A stretch of DNA of 41,784 nt from positions 1-41,784 of the forward strand of contig NZ_JAAXKZ010000044.1 in assembly GCF_012911875.1 (NCBI RefSeq), in the 5' to 3' direction. The notes beneath the pieces were generated by a model, which made no database searches, was not told where the DNA came from, and saw nothing but the letters and a program-made list of their open reading frames with translations. Below are positions 18,085 to 25,667 of the stretch, one piece after another. Position numbers and translations under genes: made by a program. This DNA comes from Pseudonocardia bannensis. GTDB taxonomy: Bacteria > Actinomycetota > Actinomycetes > Mycobacteriales > Pseudonocardiaceae. Position 1 is the first letter of the stretch. Every line of letters begins with the position of its first letter.

Positions 18085-18768
18085 GTGACCGACCAGCGCA
18101 CGACCACCGATCCGGACCCCGCCGGACCCACGGAGTGGACCGTCCCCGGCCAGGTCGGCGTCGGGCCCTGGCCGGGCGGCCCGGCGGCGTGGCCCGACGA
18201 CGATCGGTACGACCCCGAACTGCTCGAACACGGCGACCGGCGCAACGTCGTCGACGCCTACCGCTACTGGCGGCGCGACGCCGTCGCCGCCGACCTCGCC
18301 GCCCGCGCGCACGGCTTCCACGTGGCGATCGAGAACTTCGGCCACGACCACAACATCGGCACCGTCGTCCGCACGGCCAACGCGTTCGCCGCGGCGGCCG
18401 TGCACATCGTCGGGCGGCGCCGGTGGAACCGCCGCGGCGCGATGGTCACCGACCGTTACCAGCAACTGCACCACCACGCCGACATCTCCGAACTCGCCGG
18501 GTTCGCGGCCGGTCTCGGCCTGACGATCGTCGCGGTGGACAACACGCCCGGGGCGGTCCCGTTGGAGACCACGTCGCTGCCCCGGGACTGCATGCTGCTG
18601 TTCGGCCAGGAGGGGCCGGGGCTCACCGCCGAGGCCCGCGCGGCCGCGGGGCTGACCGTCTCGATCGCCCAGTTCGGCTCCACCCGGTCCATCAACGCCG
18701 GGGTCGCGGCCGGGATCGCGATGCACGCCTGGGTGCGCCGCCACGCCGACCTGCACCGGGCCTGGTGA
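18085..18768 (+). CDS. SpoU/TrmH-family RNA 2'-O-methyltransferase
   Basis: A 227-residue protein of the SPOUT superfamily that methylates ribose 2'-OH of tRNA or rRNA using SAM. Motif 1 is ENFGHDHNIGTVVRTANAF (about 90-108), motif 2 LLFGQEGPGL (about 172-181) and motif 3 SIAQFGSTRSINAGVAAGIA (about 193-212), the trefoil-knot SAM pocket. A disordered acidic N-terminus of about 50 residues precedes the domain. The start is GTG 18085, with no ribosome site; a frame open from 15517 runs through the FtsH-like gene and is not part of this gene. Position matches M. tuberculosis Rv0380c. Confidence 0.93.
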   Translation: MTDQRTTTDPDPAGPTEWTVPGQVGVGPWPGGPAAWPDDDRYDPELLEHGDRRNVVDAYRYWRRDAVAADLAARAHGFHVAIENFGHDHNIGTVVRTANAFAAAAVHIVGRRRWNRRGAMVTDRYQQLHHHADISELAGFAAGLGLTIVAVDNTPGAVPLETTSLPRDCMLLFGQEGPGLTAEARAAAGLTVSIAQFGSTRSINAGVAAGIAMHAWVRRHADLHRAW

Positions 18769-18777
18769 CCGGCCGGC

Positions 18778-19416
18778 TCAGGACCTCGAGGTCCAGTACT
18801 CGGCCACCCGCTCCATGACCTCGGCGGAGACCTTGCGCGGGTGGCCGGCGTCGAACGGCGGCTGCGGGTCGTACTCGATGAAGACCTGGGCGGCCTGCGC
18901 GGCGACGTCGTCGACCAGCAGTTCGACCAGCCGGATCGCCATGTCGATGCCGGCAGAGACCCCGGCGGCGGTGATGATCCGGTGCTCGAGGTGCTCCACC
19001 ACGCGCGTCTCGACCGGGGTGGCGCCGGTCCGGGCGAGCAGCTCGGTGGCGCCCCAGTGTGTGGTCGCGGCGAGCCCGTCGAGCAGCCCGGCCGCGCCGA
19101 GCACCAGCGACCCGGTGCACACCGAGGTGGTGAACCGGGTCGTGGGGTGCGCCGCCCGGACCCAGTCCACGACGTCACCGCCGTGCGCGAAGGCCCGGGT
19201 GCCGACCCCGCCGGGCACGACGATCACGTCGGGTCTCGGGAGCTCGTCGAAGGCGGCGTCCGCGGTGAGTCCCAGGAAGCCGTTCTCGGTACGCACCTCG
19301 CCCCGCTGCGCGCCGACGAAGGTGACGTCGATGGACGGCACGCGCTGCAGCACCTCGTAGGGCCCGATCGCGTCGAGCGCGGTGAGCCGGGGAAACAGCG
19401 GGATGGCGACCTGCAC
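18778..19416 (-). CDS. DJ-1/PfpI (class I GATase-like) protein
   Basis: A 212-residue single-domain member of the DJ-1/PfpI superfamily. The nucleophile elbow is SVCTGSLVLGAAGLL with the Cys at about residue 105, followed by ATTHW, which supplies a His as in isonitrile hydratase-type enzymes, and VIVVPGGVGTRAF before it. The GTG start has GAGAGGA upstream. It is paralogous to the sensory domain of the adjacent regulator, which reads SVCTGAFLLAAAGLL, and lies 13 nt downstream of that gene in the same direction. Activity may be isonitrile hydratase or a related hydratase or glyoxalase; this is not decided by the sequence. Confidence 0.9.
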   Translation of the reverse strand: MQVAIPLFPRLTALDAIGPYEVLQRVPSIDVTFVGAQRGEVRTENGFLGLTADAAFDELPRPDVIVVPGGVGTRAFAHGGDVVDWVRAAHPTTRFTTSVCTGSLVLGAAGLLDGLAATTHWGATELLARTGATPVETRVVEHLEHRIITAAGVSAGIDMAIRLVELLVDDVAAQAAQVFIEYDPQPPFDAGHPRKVSAEVMERVAEYWTSRS

Positions 19417-19429
19417 AGGGATGTCCTCT

Positions 19430-20455
19430 CTACGGAGCCGGTGGGGTGAAGCGGCGGCGGTAGTGGTCGGGGGCGACACCGAGCCGGCGCAGGAAGGCCC
19501 GTCGCATCGTCTCGGCGGACCTGAACCCGGACCGGGTGGCCGCGGCCGTGACGGTGACGGGCGCGGACTCCAGCAGCCCGCGGGCGGCCTCGACGCGGAC
19601 CCGCTCGACGTAGTCCCCGGGCGGCGTCCCGACGAGCCGGGTGAACTCGCGACTGAAGTGCCGCGCACTCATCCCGACCCGCGCGGCCAGCACCGGGACC
19701 CGCAGGTCGGACGTGGGCTCGGCGTGGATCAGGTCCTGCGCCGCGCGCACGGACGGCCGGGGCGCGGGCGGGGACCACACCGGGCTGGCGAACTGGCTCT
19801 GCCCGCCGGCCCGGCGGACGAACATCACCAGCTCCCGGGCGATGTGCTGGGCCACCTCGGCGCCGTGGTCGGCCTCCACGAGCGCGAGCGCGAGGTCCAT
19901 CCCGGCGGTCACCCCGGCCGCGGTCCAGATCCGGCCGGACCGGATGAAGATCGGATCGGGGCGGACGTCGACGTCCGGGTAGGCCTCGGCCAGCCGGGCG
20001 GTGAAGCGCCAGTGCGTGGTGGCCGGGTGCCCGTCGAGCAAGCCGGCCGCGGCCAGCAGGAACGCTCCGGTGCAGACCGACACCACCCGGTCGGCCCGGG
20101 CCGCCGCCTGCCGGATCCAGTCGACGAGCGGTGCGCCGGCCCGCCGCGCGCCCGGACCGCCGGGTGCGAGCAGCGTGCCGATGGCACCGCCGGCCGGCAG
20201 CGCCGCCGTGGCGGTGAGGTGCAGCCCGCTCTCGGCGACCACCGTCCCGGGCTCCGCCGCGACGAGTTCGACCTCGTAGGCGGGCGGCGCGCCCGGCCCG
20301 GCCCGGCCGGCGAGCAGCGCGGTGGCACCCATGAGCACCTCGTGCGGGCCGACCACGTCGAGCGGCTGAACGCCGTCGAAGAGCGGGATCAGGACCCGGT
20401 GGGTGCGCACGCGTCCACGGTGGCCGGGCGGCGTGATGGCGTCAACGACGGGCAT
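19430..20455 (-). CDS. GlxA-type AraC-family transcriptional regulator
   Basis: A 341-residue regulator with an N-terminal DJ-1/PfpI-like sensor domain (about 18-215, with VSVCTGAFLLAAAGLLDGHP and ATTHW) and a C-terminal AraC-type pair of HTH motifs (about 250-335: RVGMSARHFSREFTRLVGT and ATRSGFRSAETMRRAFLRRL). ATG 20455 is chosen. Regulators of this class commonly control catabolic genes next to them; the adjacent DJ-1 gene is 13 nt downstream in the same transcript, so it is the obvious target along with the operon itself. The effector is unknown. Confidence 0.95.
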   Translation of the reverse strand: MPVVDAITPPGHRGRVRTHRVLIPLFDGVQPLDVVGPHEVLMGATALLAGRAGPGAPPAYEVELVAAEPGTVVAESGLHLTATAALPAGGAIGTLLAPGGPGARRAGAPLVDWIRQAAARADRVVSVCTGAFLLAAAGLLDGHPATTHWRFTARLAEAYPDVDVRPDPIFIRSGRIWTAAGVTAGMDLALALVEADHGAEVAQHIARELVMFVRRAGGQSQFASPVWSPPAPRPSVRAAQDLIHAEPTSDLRVPVLAARVGMSARHFSREFTRLVGTPPGDYVERVRVEAARGLLESAPVTVTAAATRSGFRSAETMRRAFLRRLGVAPDHYRRRFTPPAP

Positions 20456-20563
20456 CCCTCGGATTCAGCCATCCAGCGCTGTCCGGCGCCATCCGAGCGC
20501 CACCGCAGCCGGCCACCGGGATGAACCGGGCAGGACCGAACCGATCGGTGCGATGATCCGGCG

Positions 20564-21634
20564 GTGACGGAATCGTGGGCGGACCGTGCGGCGGCCGCCG
20601 AGCGCGCCGTCACCGATCGGCACCTGCGCCGCCTCTGCGGCGTGCTGCCCGGGACCCGGATCGGACGGATCCGGTGGCCGCGGCCGACGCCGATCCGGCC
20701 CTGGCCGTGGCACTACTGGTGGCAGGCGCACCTGCTCGACTGCCTCGTCGACGCCCAGCTGCGCGCGCCGTCGCCCCGCCGCGCGTCGGACATCGCGGCC
20801 CTGACCCGGACGGTGTGGTTGCGCAACCTCGGACGCTGGACCAACGACTACTACGACGACATCGCCTGGTTCGGACTCGCCGTGCAGCGCGCGGGCGCGC
20901 TGGCCCGCCGGTCCGGTCCGCGGGCGCTGGCTGCGGTGTCCGCGCAGCTGCGCGCCGGGTGGACCCACCACGGCGGCGGCGGGATCTGGTGGCGCCGGGG
21001 CGACGACTTCAAGAACGCCCCCGCGAACGGGCCCGCCGCGATCCTGCTGGCCCGCGACGGCCAGGTCGGGCTCGCGGCGTCGATCACCGACTGGATGGCC
21101 GAGGCGCTGGTCGACCCGGCGACCGGGCTGGTCCGCGACGGGATCCGGGTCGATCCCGACGGGTCGGTGCGGACCGTCGAGTCCACCACGTACACCTACT
21201 GTCAGGGCGTCTACCTGGGCGCCTGCGTCGCGCTGGCCGAACGGGACGGCGCACCGCGGTGGGCGGAGCGGGCGGGCGCGCTGCTCGACGCGGTGACGGC
21301 CAGGATGGCCGGGCCCGACGGGGTCATCCCCGGTTACGACGACGGCGGCGACGGCGGGCTGTTCAACGGCATCCTCGCGCGCTACCTCGCCGACGCGGCC
21401 CGCCGGCTCCCGAAGCTCGCGCCCGCTGCCCAGCGGCTGGTGCTGGCGAGCGCCGACGCGGCCTGGGCCGGGCGGGCCAAGGCCACCGACGGATCCGGTC
21501 CGGTGTTCGCCCAGGACTGGCGGCGCCCCGCCCGCCGGCCCGGCCCGGGCACCCCGGAGGCCGACCTGTCGGTGCAGCTCTCGGGTTGGATGCTGCTCGA
21601 GGCCGCCGCGGACGTGGAGCGCGCGGCCGGCTGA
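20564..21634 (+). CDS. GH76 alpha-mannanase-like glycoside hydrolase
   Basis: A 356-residue protein of glycoside hydrolase family 76, an (alpha/alpha)6 barrel. The diagnostic paired acids occur in NDYYDDIAWFGLA (about 104-116), followed by GGIWWRRG, FKNAPANGPAAILLAR and TYTYCQGVYLGACVAL, all conserved in the family. No signal peptide is visible, so it is probably cytosolic. In actinobacteria GH76 enzymes act on alpha-1,6-mannan, relevant to lipomannan or lipoarabinomannan. The GH76-DedA order matches M. tuberculosis Rv0365c-Rv0364. The GTG start lacks a clear ribosome site. Confidence 0.93.
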   Translation: MTESWADRAAAAERAVTDRHLRRLCGVLPGTRIGRIRWPRPTPIRPWPWHYWWQAHLLDCLVDAQLRAPSPRRASDIAALTRTVWLRNLGRWTNDYYDDIAWFGLAVQRAGALARRSGPRALAAVSAQLRAGWTHHGGGGIWWRRGDDFKNAPANGPAAILLARDGQVGLAASITDWMAEALVDPATGLVRDGIRVDPDGSVRTVESTTYTYCQGVYLGACVALAERDGAPRWAERAGALLDAVTARMAGPDGVIPGYDDGGDGGLFNGILARYLADAARRLPKLAPAAQRLVLASADAAWAGRAKATDGSGPVFAQDWRRPARRPGPGTPEADLSVQLSGWMLLEAAADVERAAG

Positions 21635-21659
21635 GCGGGCGGGCGCTCAGCGCCGGCCG
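21624..21659. terminator. Hairpin spanning both stops of GH76 and DedA-1
   Basis: CGGCCGGC-TGAGCG pairs with CGCTCA-GC-GCCGGCCG around a 6-nt loop, with a 2-nt bulge. The stop TGA of the GH76 gene and the TGA (TCA on the plus strand) of the minus-strand DedA gene lie opposite each other in the stem. It probably ends both transcripts. Confidence 0.75.
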
Positions 21660-22366
21660 TCGCGCATGGCCCCCCGGTCGACCAGCTCGTCCTCGGGCAG
21701 CGGCTCGTCGGTGTCCACCGGCCGGCGCATCTCCTGCCAGTAGCGGAACAGGCCGTACCCGGTGCCGATCACGAAGAATCCGATCGCGCCGACCGCCGAG
21801 GCCGTCTTGAGCCACGGGATCGAGTCGAGGAGCCCGGCTCCGTAGTAGCCGAGCATCATCAGCGTCGGCACCCAGAGCACCGCGCCGACCGCGTTGGCCA
21901 GGATGTAGCGGCGGTTGTCCATCCGGGCCGCCCCCGCGATCATCGGCGCCAGCGTGCGCACCCACGGCACCCACCGGGCCACGACGATCGACCAGAAGCC
22001 CCAGCGCTCGAAGAACCTGCCGGCCCGCTCCAGGTTGGCCCGGTTGAGGATCCGGCCGTCCTTGCGGGCGAGGATCTTCGTCCCGGTGTAGCGCCCGACC
22101 AGGTAGCCGACCTGGTTGCCGACGACCGCCACCACCGCGGCGCTGATCGCGAGACTCCACGCCCCGGCCTCGTGGCCGTGCTGGGCGAGCACCACCCCGG
22201 CCGCGATGAGCAACGAGTCACCCGGCAGGAAGAGCCCGACGATGAACGCGCACTCCAGGAACACGAATGTGAGCACCACGAGCCACACCGTGACGGGGCC
22301 GGCGCTCTGCAGCGGCCCCGCGGCGAGGTTCGAGGTGGCGGCCGCGAGGGCCGGCGTCGTGGTCAC
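21647..22366 (-). CDS. DedA-family membrane protein (copy 1)
   Basis: A 239-residue integral membrane protein of the DedA/SNARE-associated family (DUF/VTT domain), proposed to move phospholipid carriers such as undecaprenyl phosphate across the membrane. Signature segments are FVFLECAFIVGLFLPGDSLL (about 34-53), GRYTGTKIL, and WVPWVRTLAPMIAGAARMDNRRY, with the conserved RxxP/R pair. About five hydrophobic helices are present and the C-terminal tail is acidic. The GTG start has TGGAGA upstream. It is paralogous to the next gene and lies 68 nt downstream of it. Confidence 0.94.
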   Translation of the reverse strand: MTTTPALAAATSNLAAGPLQSAGPVTVWLVVLTFVFLECAFIVGLFLPGDSLLIAAGVVLAQHGHEAGAWSLAISAAVVAVVGNQVGYLVGRYTGTKILARKDGRILNRANLERAGRFFERWGFWSIVVARWVPWVRTLAPMIAGAARMDNRRYILANAVGAVLWVPTLMMLGYYGAGLLDSIPWLKTASAVGAIGFFVIGTGYGLFRYWQEMRRPVDTDEPLPEDELVDRGAMRDGRR

Positions 22367-22434
22367 AGGTCTCCAGGGTAGGTACCTCGTCCGTCGCCGG
22401 GTACGGCTCCTGCGTTACGGGCGGGCCGACCCGC

Positions 22435-23091
22435 TCAGGCGGGACGGTGTCCCGGCCGGCGGGCCCGGACGAGCTCGACGACGATCGGCAGCAGGGAGAT
22501 CAGCACGATCAGGATCAGCATCGCCTCGATGTTGTTCCGCACGAACGCGAACTGGCCGAGCCAGAAACCGAGCACGGTCACCCCGGCGGCCCAGGCCACC
22601 CCGCCGAGGAGCGAGTAGGTGAGGTAGCGGCGTGAGTCCATCCGGCCGACACCGGCCATGACGGTGATGAACGTGCGCACGATCGGCACGAAGCGGCCGA
22701 GCACGATCGCCCGGTTCCCGTACCGGTCGAAGAAGCCCTGGGTCTTCACCACGTGCTGTGGCTTGAACAACCGCGACTGCGGGCGGTCGAAGATCGCCGG
22801 TCCGGCCTTGCGGCCGATCCAGTAACCGGTCACGTTGCCGACGAACGCGGCGACGACCAGGATCACGCAGACCGCCCACAACGGCGTCCTGATCGCGCCG
22901 TTGGCGACGAACAGCCCCGCGGTGAACAGCAGCGAGTCACCGGGCAGGAAGAAGCCGAGCAGCAGGCCGCACTCGGCGAACACGATCAGAGCAAGGCCGA
23001 CCAGCGCCCACGGGCCCAGCCAACTGATGATCGTGTCGGGCTTGAGCCATTCCGGGCCGAGCGCAAGGGTGCCGGCGGCGAGGTGTGTCAC
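22435..23091 (-). CDS. DedA-family membrane protein (copy 2)
   Basis: A 218-residue paralogue of the neighbouring DedA protein. It has IVFAECGLLLGFFLPGDSLLF (about 30-50), GYWIGRKAGPAIFDRPQSRLF and GRFVPIVRTFITVMAGVGRMDSRRY, with the membrane helices expected for the family. The GTG at 23091 gives a normal N-terminus; the open frame to 23322 has Pro/Arg-rich, non-family sequence. It shares direction with copy 1, so the pair may be co-expressed. Members are often redundant, so double loss may be needed to see an effect. Confidence 0.93.
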   Translation of the reverse strand: MTHLAAGTLALGPEWLKPDTIISWLGPWALVGLALIVFAECGLLLGFFLPGDSLLFTAGLFVANGAIRTPLWAVCVILVVAAFVGNVTGYWIGRKAGPAIFDRPQSRLFKPQHVVKTQGFFDRYGNRAIVLGRFVPIVRTFITVMAGVGRMDSRRYLTYSLLGGVAWAAGVTVLGFWLGQFAFVRNNIEAMLILIVLISLLPIVVELVRARRPGHRPA

Positions 23092-23119
23092 GGCACAGGA
23101 CCGTACCGGTCCCGGCCGC

Positions 23120-23407
23120 TCACCCGAGCGGTGGCAGCAAACCCGGAACGAGCACCGACAGCAGCGCCAGCGCGCATCCGAGCACCGCACCGGCCAGGAA
23201 CGCGACGACCAGGGCGCGGCCGGCCTGGGCGAGCGGTGGTGCGGGGCGGGCGGCCCCGGTCCGGCCGCCCGGTGACACGGGACGCGGGGCCGGGGCCGGG
23301 GCGTACGGCGGGGGCGCGCCACCCGGCCGACCGGCCTGGGTCGCGCGCGCCCGCAGCGCCTCGCTCAGACGCTGCTCCGACTCGTCCATTGGGCTCCCCG
23401 CAGACAT
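23120..23407 (-). CDS. Small proline-rich single-pass membrane protein
   Basis: A 95-residue protein of no known family: a charged N-terminus (MDESEQRLSEALRARATQAG), a Pro/Gly/Ala-rich middle and one strong C-terminal membrane helix (about 65-90). It begins 19 nt after a SigE-family sigma gene on the same strand, suggesting joint expression; a tail-anchored partner or regulator is possible, but no zinc-binding anti-sigma motif is seen. An alternative start at 23389 (MDESEQ) has a better ribosome site, GGGGAG. Confidence 0.7.
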   Translation of the reverse strand: MSAGSPMDESEQRLSEALRARATQAGRPGGAPPPYAPAPAPRPVSPGGRTGAARPAPPLAQAGRALVVAFLAGAVLGCALALLSVLVPGLLPPLG

Positions 23408-23426
23408 CGTGGGTGTTCCGGCCCCG

Positions 23427-24044
23427 TCATCTTCCCCCGGCGCGCCCGGCCATCACCCGGGCCACCGTGTCGAGCGCCCGACTGGCCGTCGACTTGACGG
23501 TGCCGCGGCTGATCCCGGTGGCCTCGGCGATCTCCGCCTCCGACAGCCCGCCGTAGTAGCGCAGCACGAGCACCTCGCGCTGTCGCGGGGGCAGCGTGCC
23601 GAGCGCGTCGACCACCGCCTGGTGCTCGGCCGAGAGCATCGCCAGCGACTCCGCCGATCGGGCGTTGACCTGGTGCGGTGGCACGTAGTCCCGCGCGGTG
23701 CGGCGGCGGCGCAGCACCGATCGCGAGCCGTTGACGACCGCCGTGCGCAGGTAGCCGACCGCCGCGGCCTCGTCGCGCAACCCGCTCCAGTGCCGGTGCA
23801 GCCCGGCGAACGCCTCCTGCACGACGTCCTCGGCGGTGCCCGGCTCGTCGACCAGCAGAACCGCCAGCCGGATCAGGCGCACCCGGTGGTCGCGGTAGAG
23901 GTCGGCGAGGGTGCGGGGCGCGACGGCGCCCGCCGACTCCCGGGCCGGGGCCGCGGCGGGCACCGTGGGGTCGGGTCGGCTGTCGATCCGCCGCAACCGA
24001 CCCAGTGTCTGTTCGACGGCACTCTCGATCCCGTCGAAGGCCAC
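23427..24044 (-). CDS. SigE-family ECF RNA polymerase sigma factor
   Basis: A 205-residue extracytoplasmic-function-type sigma factor with region 2 (about 48-112: LYRDHRVRLIRLAVLLV, AEDVVQEAFAGLHRHW, LRTAVVNGSRSVLRRR) and region 4 (about 140-195: LPPRQREVLVLRYYGGLSEA and TGISRGTVKSTASRALDTVA), as in the SigE-like family of actinobacteria. A 40-residue N-terminal segment precedes region 2. A small membrane protein follows by 19 nt. The gene diverges from fba. Its target promoters and any anti-sigma factor are not apparent. Confidence 0.94.
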   Translation of the reverse strand: MAFDGIESAVEQTLGRLRRIDSRPDPTVPAAAPARESAGAVAPRTLADLYRDHRVRLIRLAVLLVDEPGTAEDVVQEAFAGLHRHWSGLRDEAAAVGYLRTAVVNGSRSVLRRRRTARDYVPPHQVNARSAESLAMLSAEHQAVVDALGTLPPRQREVLVLRYYGGLSEAEIAEATGISRGTVKSTASRALDTVARVMAGRAGGR

Positions 24045-24144
24045 CCATCCACCCTATCGGCGTCCGTATCCGCCGACCGGGGTATCCGGAGCAGGGTGCG
24101 GGATACTGACCGGCGAAAGCCGCGGACATCGAGGAGGCCGACAC

Positions 24145-25179
24145 ATGCCGATCGCCACCCCCGAGATCTACAACCAGATGCTGGACAGCGCCAAGGCAGG
24201 TGAGTACGCCTACCCGGCGATCAACGTGACCAGCTCGGAGACGCTGAACGCCGCGCTGCGCGGGTTCGCCGAGGCGGAGAGCGACGGGATCATCCAGGTC
24301 TCCACCGGAGGTGCGGAGTTCCTGTCCGGGACCAAGGTCAAGGACATGGTGACGGGCTCGGTGGCGTTCGCCGAGTTCGCGCACGTGGTCGCCGCCAAGT
24401 ACCCGGTCAACGTGGCGCTGCACACCGACCACTGCCCCAAGGACAAGCTGGACAACTTCGTCCGGCCGCTGCTGAGCATCAGCCAGGAGCGGGTGGCGCG
24501 CGGGGAGAACCCGCTGTTCCAGTCGCACATGTGGGACGGTTCCGCGGTCGAGCTGGAGGAGAACCTCGAGATCGCCGCCGAGCTGCTCGAGCTCGCGAAC
24601 AAGGCGCGGATCATCCTCGAGGTGGAGATCGGCGTCGTCGGCGGCGAGGAGGACGGCGTCGCCCACGAGATCAACGAGAAGCTCTACACCACCGAGGGCG
24701 ACTTCGCGCGCACCGTCGAGGTGCTCGGCGCCGGGGAGAAGGGCCGCTACCTGCTCGCGGCGACCTTCGGCAACGTGCACGGGGTCTACAAGCCCGGCAA
24801 CGTCAAGCTCCGCCCGGAGATCCTCAAGCTCGGCCAGGAGGTCGCGGTCCGCAAGCTCGGCCTGGCGCCGGGTGCCAAGCCGCTCGACCTGGTCTTCCAC
24901 GGCGGGTCCGGCTCGCTGCTCGAGGAGATCCACGAGGCGCTGAGCTACGGCGTGGTGAAGATGAACGTGGACACCGACACCCAGTACGCGTACACGCGAC
25001 CGATCGCGGACCACATGTTCAAGAACTACGACGGCGTGCTGAAGATCGACGGCGAGGTCGGCAACAAGAAGACCTACGACCCGCGCAGCTACGGCAAGCT
25101 CGCCGAGGTGTCGATGGCCGACCGCGTCGCGCAGGCCTGCGAGAACCTGCGTTCCGCCGGCCGGATGGTGGCCGGCTGA
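24145..25179 (+). CDS. fbaA: Class II fructose-bisphosphate aldolase
   Basis: Cleaves fructose 1,6-bisphosphate to DHAP and glyceraldehyde 3-phosphate in glycolysis and gluconeogenesis. The 344-residue product is a zinc (beta/alpha)8 barrel: catalytic region HTDHCPKD (from residue 93), the following Glu in VEIGVVGGEEDG, the zinc His in FGNVHGVYKPGN, and the phosphate-binding FHGGSGS. The ATG at 24145 has GAGGAGG at 24131-24137. A strong hairpin follows (25188-25222). Gene order near DUF3151 and DedA matches mycobacterial Rv0363c. Confidence 0.98.
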   Translation: MPIATPEIYNQMLDSAKAGEYAYPAINVTSSETLNAALRGFAEAESDGIIQVSTGGAEFLSGTKVKDMVTGSVAFAEFAHVVAAKYPVNVALHTDHCPKDKLDNFVRPLLSISQERVARGENPLFQSHMWDGSAVELEENLEIAAELLELANKARIILEVEIGVVGGEEDGVAHEINEKLYTTEGDFARTVEVLGAGEKGRYLLAATFGNVHGVYKPGNVKLRPEILKLGQEVAVRKLGLAPGAKPLDLVFHGGSGSLLEEIHEALSYGVVKMNVDTDTQYAYTRPIADHMFKNYDGVLKIDGEVGNKKTYDPRSYGKLAEVSMADRVAQACENLRSAGRMVAG

Positions 25180-25187
25180 GCCCCGGT

Positions 25188-25222
25188 CCCGGAACCCGCG
25201 GCGCGCGGCCGCGGGTTCCGGG
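25188..25222 (+). terminator. Strong terminator after fbaA
   Basis: CCCGGAACCCGCGGC pairs perfectly with GCCGCGGGTTCCGGG across the 5-nt loop GCGCG. It lies 8 nt after the fbaA stop and 13 nt before the next start, so the following DUF3151 gene probably has its own promoter: CAGGAT at 25224-25229 would allow a leaderless transcript at ATG 25236. Confidence 0.9.
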
Positions 25223-25235
25223 GCAGGATGACCGC

Positions 25236-25649
25236 ATGTCTCTGCACGGCAATCTTCTCGGCCCCGAGCCCACGCTGCTGCCGGTCGACCCGGCGGCCGC
25301 GGCCCTCGACGACGGCGCCGACCCCGTCGAGGTCGCGGCGTCGAACCCGACGTCCAGCATCGCGTGGGCCACGCTGGCCGAGGCGGCGCTGGCCGACGGC
25401 CAGACGATCGCCGGCTACGCCTTCGCCCGCACCGGATACCACCGCGGTCTCGACCAGCTGCGTCGGGCGGGCTGGAAGGGCTTCGGTCCGATCCCGTGGG
25501 CGCACGAGCCCAACCGCGGGTTCCTGCGCGCGCTGGCCGCACTGCTGCGCGCGGCCGAGGCCATCGGGGAGTCCGACGAGGTCGCGCGGATCCGGACGTT
25601 CCTGGCCGAGTCCGACCCGGAAGCCCCCGCCGCGCTCGGCGTGAACTGA
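25236..25649 (+). CDS. DUF3151 family protein
   Basis: A 137-residue cytosolic helical protein of a family confined to actinobacteria and of unknown function. Recognised by SLHGNLLGPEPTLLPVD at the start, SNPTSSIAWATLAEAAL, and the TPR-like AGYAFARTGYHRGLDQLRRAGW with GPIPWAHEPNRGFLRAL. It often lies beside fba, as here. It has no ribosome site; a -10-like CAGGAT 7 nt upstream suggests leaderless translation. Confidence 0.93.
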   Translation: MSLHGNLLGPEPTLLPVDPAAAALDDGADPVEVAASNPTSSIAWATLAEAALADGQTIAGYAFARTGYHRGLDQLRRAGWKGFGPIPWAHEPNRGFLRALAALLRAAEAIGESDEVARIRTFLAESDPEAPAALGVN

Positions 25650-25667
25650 CCCTGCTCGGACCGCCCT

